Assembly: GCA_023428245.1 (NCBI GenBank)
Contig: JAEYYX010000117.1
Coordinates: 1 to 15,137 of the forward strand
Direction of reading: 5' to 3'
Length of the DNA stretch: 15,137 nt
From: Pseudomonadota bacterium
GTDB lineage: Bacteria > Myxococcota_A > Polyangia > Polyangiales > Polyangiaceae
Shown here: one piece after another, positions 1 through 7,268 of the stretch
Numbering within the stretch: position 1 is the stretch's first letter
How the letters are laid out: each line of letters begins with the position of its first letter
Notes under the pieces: generated by a model
The model's input: only the letters and a program-made list of their open reading frames with translations
What the model was told of the DNA's origin: nothing
Databases searched by the model: none
Translations under genes and position numbers: made by a program

Positions 1-379
1 CCTCGATCGCCCCTGGGTCGGGCTCGGCTTCCTGTTTTCCTCCGCTTCCTTCGGCCTTTTTCCCGCCGCTTCCGGAATCGCCTCCGGCTGAGCCGCTCTT
101 ACCGCCGGAGCCCGGGGCTCCACCGAGGCCGCCGGAGCCCTTGCCTGAGTCCTTGCCTCCGGAACCCTTGCCGGAGTCCTTGCCGCCGGAGCCTTTTCCA
201 CCGGAGGCGCTATCGTCGTCCCTGCCGGGATCGCCGCCAGCGTCGTCTGCGCAGGCGTCATCAGAGCAGAGGTCGCTTTCTTCACAGGCTACGGTGGCGA
301 CGGAGGCGGTGAGCAGGGCGGCGAGAGCTCCTGCGTGGGAACGGCGGATCATTTTCGACAAACGGTTTTCAAGCAGCAT
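1..379 (-). CDS. Partial secreted lipoprotein with Gly/Ser/Lys-rich repetitive linker (N-terminus only)
   Basis: An open minus-strand frame runs from an ATG at 379 off the window edge, giving about 126 residues. The ATG is preceded by GGAG at a 5-nt spacing, which favours it over the in-frame ATG at 352 that has no such site. The N-terminus is a signal peptide with an Arg-rich n-region (MIRRSHAG from residue 10), an Ala/Leu core and a lipobox-like TVAC ending at Cys32, so the product is probably an outer-membrane or periplasmic lipoprotein. After Cys32 come an acidic stretch with two more cysteines (about 38 and 43) and a long low-complexity segment of Gly, Ser, Lys and Asp. That segment contains two exact copies of GGKDSGKGS and looks like a flexible spacer to a missing C-terminal domain. 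Such linkers are common in myxobacterial secreted proteins. The function cannot be told from this fragment. Confidence 0.7.
   Translation of the reverse strand, partial: MLLENRLSKMIRRSHAGALAALLTASVATVACEESDLCSDDACADDAGGDPGRDDDSASGGKGSGGKDSGKGSGGKDSGKGSGGLGGAPGSGGKSGSAGGDSGSGGKKAEGSGGKQEAEPDPGAIE
132..199. repeat. 27-bp tandem repeat encoding the lipoprotein linker
   Basis: Two full 27-bp units (132-158 and 159-185) differ at only a few positions and are followed by a partial third copy. The period is nine codons, so copy-number change would keep the lipoprotein reading frame and alter only spacer length. Confidence 0.6.
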
Positions 380-485
380 GAGGACTCCGTGAATGCTTCG
401 AAGGGGGGAAGAACGAAGGGCGTCTCTTTCGAGAGGTGTGCCCCGAGGTGCGGCGTAGTTCGGCCTGGCCTCCCACCCGTTGCGC

Positions 486-513
486 AGAAAGATAAGAAAA
501 AGCTTCGCAAGCC
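486..513 (-). terminator. Possible intrinsic terminator of the moaC-moaE transcript
   Basis: Read on the minus strand, a short stem (GGCTT, loop GCG, AAGCT, with one G-U pair) is followed directly by a T-rich run of about 15 nt (TTTTCTTATCTTTCT). It lies about 107 bp past the moaE stop and upstream of the lipoprotein start at 379. The stem is weak, but the T-run is among the clearest in this GC-rich window. Confidence 0.35.
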
Positions 514-619
514 GAGCGGCCAGGACGAAGAGGGGGGGCTACCCCCGAGCTATACTCCCGCCCCGGAGCTCGACGGCGCCGAACCTATCACGGCTTTTTC
601 GCCGCGCCAGCCGCCGCAC

Positions 620-1126
620 TCATTGTTCGGCGCTGTGGTGAGGAACTGCTTCGTTTCCAGAGCGCCCGGAATCGTCATGCGACTCGTCGTGGCCGTCGTG
701 GCCGCAACGAGCATCCCGCCACCCGACCCAATAGGGCCCGTCGGGCCCGTGCTCCCGTTTCCAGATGGGCACGTCGTGCTTGATGCGGTCGATGAGCAGA
801 CGACAGGCGCGGAAGGCCTCCGCCCGATGAGGCGCGGCGGCGACGCACACGACAGCGGTTTCGCCGACCTCGAGGGACCCGAGTCGATGGGCTGCGGCCA
901 CGCGCACTCCAGGAACTTCTTGTTCGATGCGCGCGCCGATGCGCGCGAGCTGTTTCTCCGCCATCGAGGGATAGCCGTGATACTCGAGGAGCGTTACGGG
1001 ACGACCGTCTTCGTGATTGCGCACAACGCCGAGGAAAAGGTCGACGCCTCCGAACTCGGGTGCCGCTACGAGGCCGAGCATCTGAGCGACGTCGAGGGGC
1101 TCAATCTGAACGATGAAGCGGCTCAT
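620..1126 (-). CDS. moaE: MoaE, large (catalytic) subunit of molybdopterin synthase
   Basis: With MoaD, MoaE converts cyclic pyranopterin monophosphate to molybdopterin in the cytoplasm by inserting two sulfurs. The 168-residue frame shows the family landmarks in order: GVVRNHEDGRPV near residue 33, LEYHGYPSMA near 47, HRLGSLEVGETAV near 80, PHRAEAFRACRLLIDRIK near 99, and the substrate-binding KHDVPIWKRE motif near 117-126 with both conserved lysines. The start ATG overlaps the moaC stop as ATGA, and AGAGG lies just upstream, so translation is probably coupled. The family usually ends near 150 residues. This one continues into a tail rich in His, Asp and Ser (for example GHDGHDESHDD), whose role is unknown. 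MoaD is not encoded nearby. Confidence 0.95.
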   Translation of the reverse strand: MSRFIVQIEPLDVAQMLGLVAAPEFGGVDLFLGVVRNHEDGRPVTLLEYHGYPSMAEKQLARIGARIEQEVPGVRVAAAHRLGSLEVGETAVVCVAAAPHRAEAFRACRLLIDRIKHDVPIWKREHGPDGPYWVGWRDARCGHDGHDESHDDSGRSGNEAVPHHSAEQ

Positions 1127-2124
1127 GGGTCCTCTGCGCGCACGAAGAAGTCACTTTGCCCACCCGACTTCGAGACGAGGCGCGTGGGCCCGAGGGACAT
1201 CGCCCTGTCGATGCCTTTGAGCATATCGTAGATGGTCAGGGCAGCAGCGGAAGCACCGACCATCGCCTCCATCTCGACGCCGGTCCCGGCTCGGACTTCC
1301 GTTTCACACAAGATCCGCAGGGTTGCCTTCTTGTTTTCGGCGGGGCTGAACGAGATCGCGACGTGGGAGAGGGCGAGCGGATGACAGAGAGGGATCCAGT
1401 CGGATGTCTTTTTCGCCCCCATGATTCCGGCCAGACGCGCCACCTCGAGCACGTTCCCCTTCGGGGCATCGTTTCGCTCGAGAGCGTCGAAGGCGACCTC
1501 GGACATTGTCACAAAAGACTCAGCGACGGCGCGACGTTTGGTCTCGGGCTTGTCAGTGATGCGCACCATCCGGAGCGCCCCGTCGTGACCGAGGTGCGTC
1601 GAAAGGGCGGTGGCGCCGACGATCTCTTCGTAAGCGAGGTGGAGTCGAGAGAGATCGGAGCGGGCGCGACCTCGCGTTTCACATTTGAGCAGAGCGTAAC
1701 GATCGAGGGGGCTCAGGCTTTGCCAAACCTTTAGTGCGAGAGGCCGCTCGGGTCCGAGAGCGGCTGTGAGATGTTCGGGGACCGCGTGGGCGGAGGGTTC
1801 CGGGGCCCTCTCGAGCGACTCCGTCGTCGCGCCTTTCAGGAGCTCGCTTACGGCGCGTTCGTCGACAACGGGCGCTTCTCCGAGCTCCGAGAGGGAGCGG
1901 CGCGCTTCCAGAGGCAGCGCTTGGTAGGAGGGCAGGGAGAGCTTGAGTCCTGCGTGATCGAGGGCGCGCCGGGCGCTCAGGGACATGAGGGAATCCCCGG
2001 CTTCGGGACCTTCAAACTTGTACACCTTCACGCGCTCACGATAGCGGAGCGAGCGAAAGGGTGCAGCCTTTCGAGGGATGGGTCGAGGTTGTTTCGTCCA
2101 TTTCCAGCTCTTGGCAATACTCAC
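1123..2124 (-). CDS. moaC: Nitrate-reductase-associated-like domain fused to MoaC (cyclic pyranopterin monophosphate synthase)
   Basis: The C-terminal part (about 183-325) is MoaC, which converts the MoaA product 3',8-cyclo-GTP to cyclic pyranopterin monophosphate. The hallmarks are all present: KGNVLEVARLAGIMGAKKT (Lys222), PLCHPL (Cys247, His248), TGVEMEAM (Glu284, Glu286), TIYDMLK (Asp300, Lys303) and SKSGGQS. The N-terminal part (about 33-167) is not MoaC. Its pattern, with SLSARRALDHAGLKLSL, LPLEARRSLSEL and later WQSLSPLDRYALLK, resembles the small nitrate-reductase-associated protein family that I know as stand-alone proteins, for example in cyanobacteria. The frame opens at a GTG (2124) with AAAGG upstream. 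The family start would also fit GTG at 2031, which removes a basic 31-residue leader. The gene overlaps moaE by ATGA and diverges from moaA across 70 bp. The MoaC call is firm; the N-terminal domain is recognised by pattern only. Confidence 0.93.
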   Translation of the reverse strand: MSIAKSWKWTKQPRPIPRKAAPFRSLRYRERVKVYKFEGPEAGDSLMSLSARRALDHAGLKLSLPSYQALPLEARRSLSELGEAPVVDERAVSELLKGATTESLERAPEPSAHAVPEHLTAALGPERPLALKVWQSLSPLDRYALLKCETRGRARSDLSRLHLAYEEIVGATALSTHLGHDGALRMVRITDKPETKRRAVAESFVTMSEVAFDALERNDAPKGNVLEVARLAGIMGAKKTSDWIPLCHPLALSHVAISFSPAENKKATLRILCETEVRAGTGVEMEAMVGASAAALTIYDMLKGIDRAMSLGPTRLVSKSGGQSDFFVRAEDP

Positions 2125-2194
2125 CCGAAGCGACCTTTCGGCTCCGAGGAGGCGGGGCCGTGCGAGCAGAGGTCGGGCGAGCTAACGTTGCCCC

Positions 2195-3202
2195 GTGGCG
2201 ATGCTGCTGGATCGGCTGGGCCGACCGCTGTCCGATTTGCGTTTGAGCGTTACGGATAGGTGCAACTTTCGCTGCCCCTATTGCATGCCGCGAGGCGCCG
2301 CGGGCTCGTTCCTTCCGAAGAAGGAGATCTTGAGCTTCGAGGAGCTCCTCGTCGTGGCCCGTGTGTTCCGGGAGCTGGGCGTGCGGAAGATCAGACTGAC
2401 AGGGGGCGAGCCGCTCTTGCGGCGGGACTTGCCGCGACTTGTCGAACGATTGCGTGCGCTCGACGTGGAGCTCGCGCTGACGACGAACGGGGTGCTCCTG
2501 CCGCGCTTCGCGCGAGAGCTGCGTGAGGCGGGGCTCAATCGCGTGACAGTGAGTCTCGATGCGCTTGACGCGCGAGTGTTTCAGGCGATGAGCGACGCTC
2601 CGGGGTTCGGTCCCGAAGATGTTCTCGCTGGGATTGAGGCGGCGGAGCGGTCGGGGTTTGCAGTGCTCAAGATCAACTGCGTGGTGCGGCGGGGTGTGAA
2701 CGATTGGGAGGTCCCGAAGCTCATCGAACACTTTGCGCGCACCCCGCACGTCCTTCGTTTCATCGAGTACATGGACGTCGGGACCCAGAACGGCTGGAGA
2801 AGGAGCGAAGTCCTCTCCACGGCAGAGCTCCAGCGAAAGCTCGAAGAGCTCGGCGAGCTCATTCCGCTGCCGCGTGTGCAGGCGAGTGACGTCGCCACCG
2901 AGTATCAGTTTCGGGGCGCGCGCATCGGGTTCATCTCGAGCGTGAGCGCGCCTTTCTGTGGCAATTGTAGTCGGGCGCGGGTCGCGGCCGACGGTGGGCT
3001 ATATGGCTGCCTCTTTGGGTCCCGCATGCTCGACTTGAAGCCGATTCTTCGGGGCCGAGGCGATGCGGAGCGGGAGCTCAGGGAGACGATCGCGAGCTAT
3101 TGGGGGGCGCGTGCCGATCGCTACTCCGAGGAGCGGAGCAAGCAGAGACGGCTGCCTGTCGTGGCGGGAGCTCGCGCCGAGATGTCGAGGCTCGGCGGGT
3201 GA
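2195..3202 (+). CDS. moaA: MoaA, radical SAM GTP 3',8-cyclase
   Basis: This enzyme catalyses the first step of molybdenum cofactor synthesis, turning GTP into 3',8-cyclo-GTP, the substrate of MoaC. The 335-residue protein has the radical SAM cluster motif C23-x3-C27-x2-C30 (CNFRCPYC), LTGGEPLLRRDL (68-79) for SAM binding, and TTNG near 96. The C-terminal second [4Fe-4S] cluster motif is C255-x2-C258-x13-C272. The chain ends in Gly-Gly, the catalytic GTP-contacting tail of the family. Length is normal. The start could be GTG at 2195 or ATG at 2201, and no strong ribosome binding site separates them. It diverges from moaC-moaE, so the 70-bp gap must hold both promoters. I see no molybdenum-cofactor riboswitch there, and there is little room for one. 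Confidence 0.96.
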   Translation: MAMLLDRLGRPLSDLRLSVTDRCNFRCPYCMPRGAAGSFLPKKEILSFEELLVVARVFRELGVRKIRLTGGEPLLRRDLPRLVERLRALDVELALTTNGVLLPRFARELREAGLNRVTVSLDALDARVFQAMSDAPGFGPEDVLAGIEAAERSGFAVLKINCVVRRGVNDWEVPKLIEHFARTPHVLRFIEYMDVGTQNGWRRSEVLSTAELQRKLEELGELIPLPRVQASDVATEYQFRGARIGFISSVSAPFCGNCSRARVAADGGLYGCLFGSRMLDLKPILRGRGDAERELRETIASYWGARADRYSEERSKQRRLPVVAGARAEMSRLGG

Positions 3203-3234
3203 CGAGAACACGTTCAAGAAGTGCCACGGCTGCG

Positions 3235-3268
3235 CTCTCGTCCGCCCTCGAGAGCGAGCGGACGAGAG
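3235..3268. terminator. Shared hairpin between convergent moaA and ppk
   Basis: A perfect 11-bp inverted repeat, CTCTCGTCCGC (3235-3245) and GCGGACGAGAG (3258-3268), flanks a 12-nt loop that contains the small palindrome CTCGAG. It abuts the ppk stop codon (TAA, 3269-3271) and lies 33 bp past the moaA stop, so it probably serves both convergent transcripts. Neither side has a T-run, so its action as an intrinsic terminator is inferred from position and stem strength. Confidence 0.55.
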
Positions 3269-5506
3269 TTAGCCATCGTCTCGTCCGCCCGGCTTGCGGT
3301 AGGGCATCGGGTAAACACTGGTCGCGCGCGGTGCGGGTCTGAGGCGCTGTGTCTTGAGGGTTGTCTGGGAGCCGCGGGAGAGAGCGCGCGCGTCCTCGAT
3401 GAACTGAGACTGGCTCCGGCGAGGGAGCTCGTCTTCTTCCGCGGGGACGCGGCGGTAGCTTCCGTCGGGCTCGAGCTGCCAGGTTTTCTGGTTGTCCGAG
3501 AGCATCACCTCGAGGATTTCTTGGCGGATGCGGCGAAGGAGCTTCGGCTCGAGGATCGGGAAGACAGTTTCGACGCGGCGCCTGAAATTTCGCGGCATCC
3601 AGTCGCTACTGCCCAGGTAGAGCTCAGGTTTTCCGCCGTTCTCGAAGTAGAAGATGCGCGCGTGCTCGAGGAAGCGGTCCACCTGAGCCAGGACGCGGAT
3701 GTTCTCGCTCAGCCCGGGAACGCCGGGCCGAAGACAACAGATGCCTCGCACGAGCAGGTCGATGCGCACTCCGGCGGCGGATGCAGCGTAGAGGCCCGCT
3801 ATGATGTCCGGATCGACGAGAGAATTCATCTTCGCGATCACGTAGGAGGGGCGACCATTGTCGGCGTGGATCTTCTCGCGATGCAAGAAGCCGAGCATCG
3901 CCTCATGCAGGCCGAGAGGAGCGAGCAGGAGCTGGCGCCAGCGGGCGGGCGCGGAATAGCCGGTCAATAGATTGAAAAGGCTGGTGACATCTTCACCGAT
4001 GTCGTCACGTGCCGTGAAGAGCGACATGTCCGCGTACAGGCGCGCCGTTTGTTGATTGTAGTTTCCAGTCGAGAGGTGAACATAACGGCGGAGCGCGTCG
4101 CCTTCGCGGCGCACCACAAGCATCACCTTCGCGTGAGTCTTGAAGCCGAGCAGCCCGTACATCACGTTCACGCCGGAGCGCTCGAGAGCGCGGGCCCATT
4201 GGATGTTTGAGGCCTCATCGAAGCGCGCCTTGAGCTCGACTACGGCCGTGACTTGTTTTCCGAGCTCGGCGGCTCTCTGGAGGGCGCGGACCAGCGGGGA
4301 CTCACCACCGGTTCGATAGAGAGTCTGTTTGATGGCGAGGACGTCCGGGTCTTCGGCCGCCTGCATCACGAAATCGATCACCGCCTCGAAGGACTCGTAA
4401 GGGTGGTGCAAGAGGACGTCACCTGCCCGGATTGTCTCGAAGAAATCCTCGCTATCGCGGAGCGGTGGCACGTAGACAGGACTAAACGGCGGATCTTTAT
4501 ACTCCGGAAGGTCTTCGCCGCGGCTGAGAGCAGCCATGGTGTCGAGCATGAGCGGCGCCCGGGACGTGTAAACGTCGAGCTCCGGGTTCAGCTCGAGCTC
4601 ATCACAGAGCCACTGAACCGATTCGCGCGGCGCTTCGCCTGAGATCTCGAGACGTACGGCCTGGCCGCGCTCTCTCTTTCTGAGCTCCGTCTGGATCGTG
4701 AGCAGCAGATCCTCGCCTTCGTCTTCGTCGACATCGATGTCGAAGTTGCGCGTGACGCGGAAGGCGAAATAGCCGAGCAGCGGTTGGTTTGGGAAGAGCC
4801 GCGCGGCCTGGCGGAAGATGACCTCTTCGAGGGTCACGAAGGCCGTGCGCATGTTCGACATCGTGACGGGGACGAGTCGCGGCAAGCTCGCCGGGAGCTG
4901 CACGATGCCGAAGGCGGGTTCGCCGCGATCCCGCTGTTCGAAGCGGAAGCAGACGTTGATGTTCTTGTTGCGCAGATGGGGAAAGGGGTGAGCCGGGTCT
5001 ATCGCGATCGGAGTCAGGACCGGAAAGACGTTCGCTTCGAAGGTCGTCGACAGTGAACTGACTCCCTCAGCGGAGAGCTCATCGGGCGAAACTGTCCCGA
5101 GTCCGGCGGCGCGGAGGAGCGGGTGCACTTGGTTCAGCCAAATCGCCGAGTGCGTCTCACAGAGGTCGTGGGCCCGGCGCGCGATGAGCGAGAGCTGCGC
5201 TTCGGGTGAGAGACGGTCGGGGGATTGTTCGGTGACGTTGCCGTGGCGCTGAGCCTGGAGTCCCGCAACCCGCACCATAAAGAACTCATCCAGGTTCGAG
5301 GCGAAGATGGAGAGGAACTTGAGACGTTCGAAGAGCGGCACCTCATCCGAAGCAGCTTCGGCCAGGACCCGCGCGTTGAACTCGAGCCAGGACAGCTCCC
5401 GGTTGATATAGGACTCGGTGCCCTGGACCGGCGGAAGTTTACCTCCGAGCGGGATGTGCTCCGGGAGACTGACCCGCGAGACCTTCTGTCGCGCCTTAGA
5501 GACCAT
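3269..5506 (-). CDS. ppk: Polyphosphate kinase (PPK1)
   Basis: PPK1 reversibly polymerises the ATP gamma-phosphate into inorganic polyphosphate, an energy and stress reserve, usually at the inner membrane. Starting at ATG 5506 the protein has 745 residues, normal for the family. Visible landmarks are the N-terminal YINRELSWLEFNARVL (33-48) and SNLDEFFMVRVAG (70-82), AIKQTLYRT (391-399), and the phosphoacceptor His458 in FKTHAKVML. HLSTGNYN (477-484) and the second conserved His615 in FLEHARIFYF follow. The last 60 or so residues are a basic, Ser/Arg-rich tail without a recognisable domain. The frame stays open to a TTG at 5548, but neither start has a convincing ribosome binding site and the ATG fits the family better. 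No exopolyphosphatase or phosphate regulator lies beside it, and I see no clear Pho-box-like repeat in the 163 bp upstream. Confidence 0.96.
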   Translation of the reverse strand: MVSKARQKVSRVSLPEHIPLGGKLPPVQGTESYINRELSWLEFNARVLAEAASDEVPLFERLKFLSIFASNLDEFFMVRVAGLQAQRHGNVTEQSPDRLSPEAQLSLIARRAHDLCETHSAIWLNQVHPLLRAAGLGTVSPDELSAEGVSSLSTTFEANVFPVLTPIAIDPAHPFPHLRNKNINVCFRFEQRDRGEPAFGIVQLPASLPRLVPVTMSNMRTAFVTLEEVIFRQAARLFPNQPLLGYFAFRVTRNFDIDVDEDEGEDLLLTIQTELRKRERGQAVRLEISGEAPRESVQWLCDELELNPELDVYTSRAPLMLDTMAALSRGEDLPEYKDPPFSPVYVPPLRDSEDFFETIRAGDVLLHHPYESFEAVIDFVMQAAEDPDVLAIKQTLYRTGGESPLVRALQRAAELGKQVTAVVELKARFDEASNIQWARALERSGVNVMYGLLGFKTHAKVMLVVRREGDALRRYVHLSTGNYNQQTARLYADMSLFTARDDIGEDVTSLFNLLTGYSAPARWRQLLLAPLGLHEAMLGFLHREKIHADNGRPSYVIAKMNSLVDPDIIAGLYAASAAGVRIDLLVRGICCLRPGVPGLSENIRVLAQVDRFLEHARIFYFENGGKPELYLGSSDWMPRNFRRRVETVFPILEPKLLRRIRQEILEVMLSDNQKTWQLEPDGSYRRVPAEEDELPRRSQSQFIEDARALSRGSQTTLKTQRLRPAPRATSVYPMPYRKPGGRDDG

Positions 5507-5669
5507 GGATTCTGGGGTTTTTATGTCATGGTGCGCTCTGTCCACCAAGGCGATGAGAAGAGCTCACGGACGATTCGAGCTCGGTGGGAGGAAGTGCGCG
5601 CGAAAAGAACGTCGACGAGTGTGGGAGTCGGCGCTGGTCGCGATGTTGCTCAGGGCGGCGACGTGCCCC

Positions 5670-6377
5670 TCAGAAGGGCAGGATCTCTCCGTCCTTCACG
5701 AACTGACCTGTGAGGCTCGAGGGAAGCAAGATTGTCTTCAAGAGGCCCGCGGCTGACTCTTCGGGAACGCCGGGCGCCTGGGGACCACCAAGGTCCGTCC
5801 GGACCCAACCGGGATCGAACGCGAGCACCGAAATCTTCCCGGCCCACTCTTTGGCTTGAAGCATCGTGAGTCCGTTGAGAGACCATTTGCTCAGGCGGTA
5901 GGAGGCGATTTTCGGCTCGAGCATGCCGGAGAAAGTCCCGGCGCCCGACGAAACATTGATGACCCGAGGCTCAGTGCCCCTTTCGAGCAGCGAAAGCAGG
6001 GCCCGCGTGATGCGGAAGGGGGCGAGCAGGTTGATGGCGAGGGTTTCCTCGAGTTTCCCCTCGGGTTCGGCCGTCAGCTCAGGCTCGTGGGAGAGCATGA
6101 CACCAGCATTGTTAACGATCACATCGAGGCCATCGAAGAGGGATGAGACACCTTTGCGGATCGTTTCCGCTGCGGTGTCGCTCGCGAGATCGGCGCAAAT
6201 GCCGTGGTACTCGCCGAGCTCCGAGAGCTCGGATTGAACGCTCTTGAGTCGAGCAGGATCGCGAGCAACACCAACGACGCGAGCGCCTTCGCGAAGCAGA
6301 AGTCGCGCGCTCGCGAGACCTACGCCGCGGGAGACGCCAGTGAGAAGAATTCGACGATTTCTGAGAAGACTGGACAC
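5670..6377 (-). CDS. Short-chain dehydrogenase/reductase (SDR), NAD(P)-dependent, substrate unknown
   Basis: This 235-residue classical SDR carries the Rossmann nucleotide-binding motif TGVSRGVG (13-20), NNAGV (89-93), a structural Asn at about 116, Ser143/Ser144 in INVSSGAG, and the catalytic YxxxK at Tyr160-Lys164. PGWVRTDLGG (189-198) follows the active site. ARD at 38-40, with Arg39 after the second strand, hints at NADP preference, although this is inference. The start is a GTG at 6377, because an in-frame TGA lies only four codons upstream. A 69-bp gap separates it from the upstream ATPase gene and holds an operator-like palindrome (6408-6421), so it may have its own regulated promoter. 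Motifs alone do not reveal the substrate. A sugar-acid dehydrogenase would fit the gluconokinase nearby, but nothing in the sequence demands it. Confidence 0.9.
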   Translation of the reverse strand: MSSLLRNRRILLTGVSRGVGLASARLLLREGARVVGVARDPARLKSVQSELSELGEYHGICADLASDTAAETIRKGVSSLFDGLDVIVNNAGVMLSHEPELTAEPEGKLEETLAINLLAPFRITRALLSLLERGTEPRVINVSSGAGTFSGMLEPKIASYRLSKWSLNGLTMLQAKEWAGKISVLAFDPGWVRTDLGGPQAPGVPEESAAGLLKTILLPSSLTGQFVKDGEILPF

Positions 6378-6407
6378 GGCGTGTCCATATCAGCAGAAAC
6401 CGAGAAC

Positions 6408-6421
6408 TGGAAGCGCTTTCA
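6408..6421. promoter_or_regulatory. LacI-family operator-like palindrome ahead of the SDR gene
   Basis: TGGAAGCGCTTTCA is nearly symmetric around a central CG and extends to a 16-bp palindrome (CTGG...TCAG, one mismatched pair). It fits the LacI/GalR-type operator pattern TGWAANCGNTNWCA. It sits 31-44 bp upstream of the SDR GTG start, between that gene and the ATPase gene. The LacI-family gene at 8115-9107 is the obvious candidate binder, but a regulator encoded elsewhere is possible. Confidence 0.5.
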
Positions 6422-6446
6422 GCTGCTCACTTTTCGGAAATCTTCC

Positions 6447-7268
6447 CTATCCTGGGTGCCAGCTTCCCGAGGCCGGGCTCGGCGGAGCGAGGGAGTGTAC
6501 CTCGGTTCGGGTGGTGAGTTGACCCGCAGCGAGGCGGTATCCGGGCACCCCGAGCCTTTCCATTAAAATTCCACGATTTGTGCCGACCACCAGGGTGACC
6601 TTGGGGTCGTCGCGGAGCTTGCAGAGGAGCTCGTGGATGACGAGGGCCGTCCGCTGGTCGAGGCCGACGTCGGGGTCGTCAAAGAAGAAGAAGGTCGGCT
6701 GGATGGCCATGGCTCGAGCCAAGGCGACCCGCTTTCGGTTGCCGAAGGACATGTGGGCCGGGAGCTCGCTCCAGTCTTTGCGATCAATGCGGCAGAGCTC
6801 GAGCACCTCGGTCGTTCGGTCTTCGATCTGTGCTTCGGTCATTCCGAGCACGTCCGAGTGATAGTGGAGCGCGAGGGAGACGTTCGCGCGAGCGCTCAAG
6901 TTCGCGAGGAGGCCGCCTTCCTGGAAGACGAAGCCGACGCGGAGGCCATGACGAAAACGTTCGCTCGGAAGGAGCGGTGTGATCGGAAAGCCGGAGAGGA
7001 GAACCTTCCCTTGCACAGGCGCGAGCAGCCCGGCGCAGAGGTAGAGGAGCGTCGACTTGCCACTGCCGACGCCGCCAGTGACGACCGCGGACTCGCCTTG
7101 CAAAAGTTCCCAGCTTGTATCGACCAAAATTTTCTGGCCGCTCCCGTAGCTGAAATGAACTCGGTCGAGGGTGATGCCGGGTTCAGAGGGCTCTGCTCGT
7201 TCGCTCTCTGTAGATTTTGGTGCGCAATTCGCTGCGAGCACACCAGGAGGGAGAGGAGGCTCGATCAT
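6447..7268 (-). CDS. ABC transporter ATPase, MlaF-like, with degenerate catalytic motifs
   Basis: The partner of the adjacent MlaE-type permease, this would power lipid transport at the inner membrane. ATG 7268 is preferred because it overlaps the permease stop as ATGA; a TTG at 7292 is the alternative. The 273-residue protein opens with a Pro-rich extension of about 30 residues. Walker A is intact (GGVGSGKST, Lys71) and the Q-loop is FVFQEGG (Gln116). Three other motifs are changed. The signature reads MSFGN (173-177) instead of LSGGQ. Walker B reads FFFFDDPDVGLD (193-204), with Asp198 where the catalytic Glu normally sits. The H-loop His appears to be replaced by Asn231 in VVGTNRG. ATP binding looks preserved, while hydrolysis may be slow or lost. 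The frame is otherwise intact, so this is not an obvious pseudogene. It could be a slow-cycling or regulatory subunit. Confidence 0.88.
   Translation of the reverse strand: MIEPPLPPGVLAANCAPKSTESERAEPSEPGITLDRVHFSYGSGQKILVDTSWELLQGESAVVTGGVGSGKSTLLYLCAGLLAPVQGKVLLSGFPITPLLPSERFRHGLRVGFVFQEGGLLANLSARANVSLALHYHSDVLGMTEAQIEDRTTEVLELCRIDRKDWSELPAHMSFGNRKRVALARAMAIQPTFFFFDDPDVGLDQRTALVIHELLCKLRDDPKVTLVVGTNRGILMERLGVPGYRLAAGQLTTRTEVHSLAPPSPASGSWHPG

Noticed and set aside
591..613. Inverted repeat CGGCT / AGCCG just past the moaE stop, as a terminator
   Set aside because: The stem is only 5 bp around a 13-nt loop and no T-run follows on the minus strand. The hairpin at 486-513 is a better candidate.
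335..1231. 298-codon plus-strand open frame opposite moaE
   Set aside because: It lies antisense to moaE and to the end of moaC. The product is compositionally odd and has no recognisable domain.
2036..2749. 237-codon minus-strand frame opposite moaA
   Set aside because: It overlaps moaA and the moaC start, and its product is rich in Arg, His and Gln without a recognisable fold.
5549..5669. Possible Pho box or other regulator site upstream of ppk
   Set aside because: I saw two GAGCTC palindromes but no repeated 7-mer pattern of the PhoB type, so no site is called.
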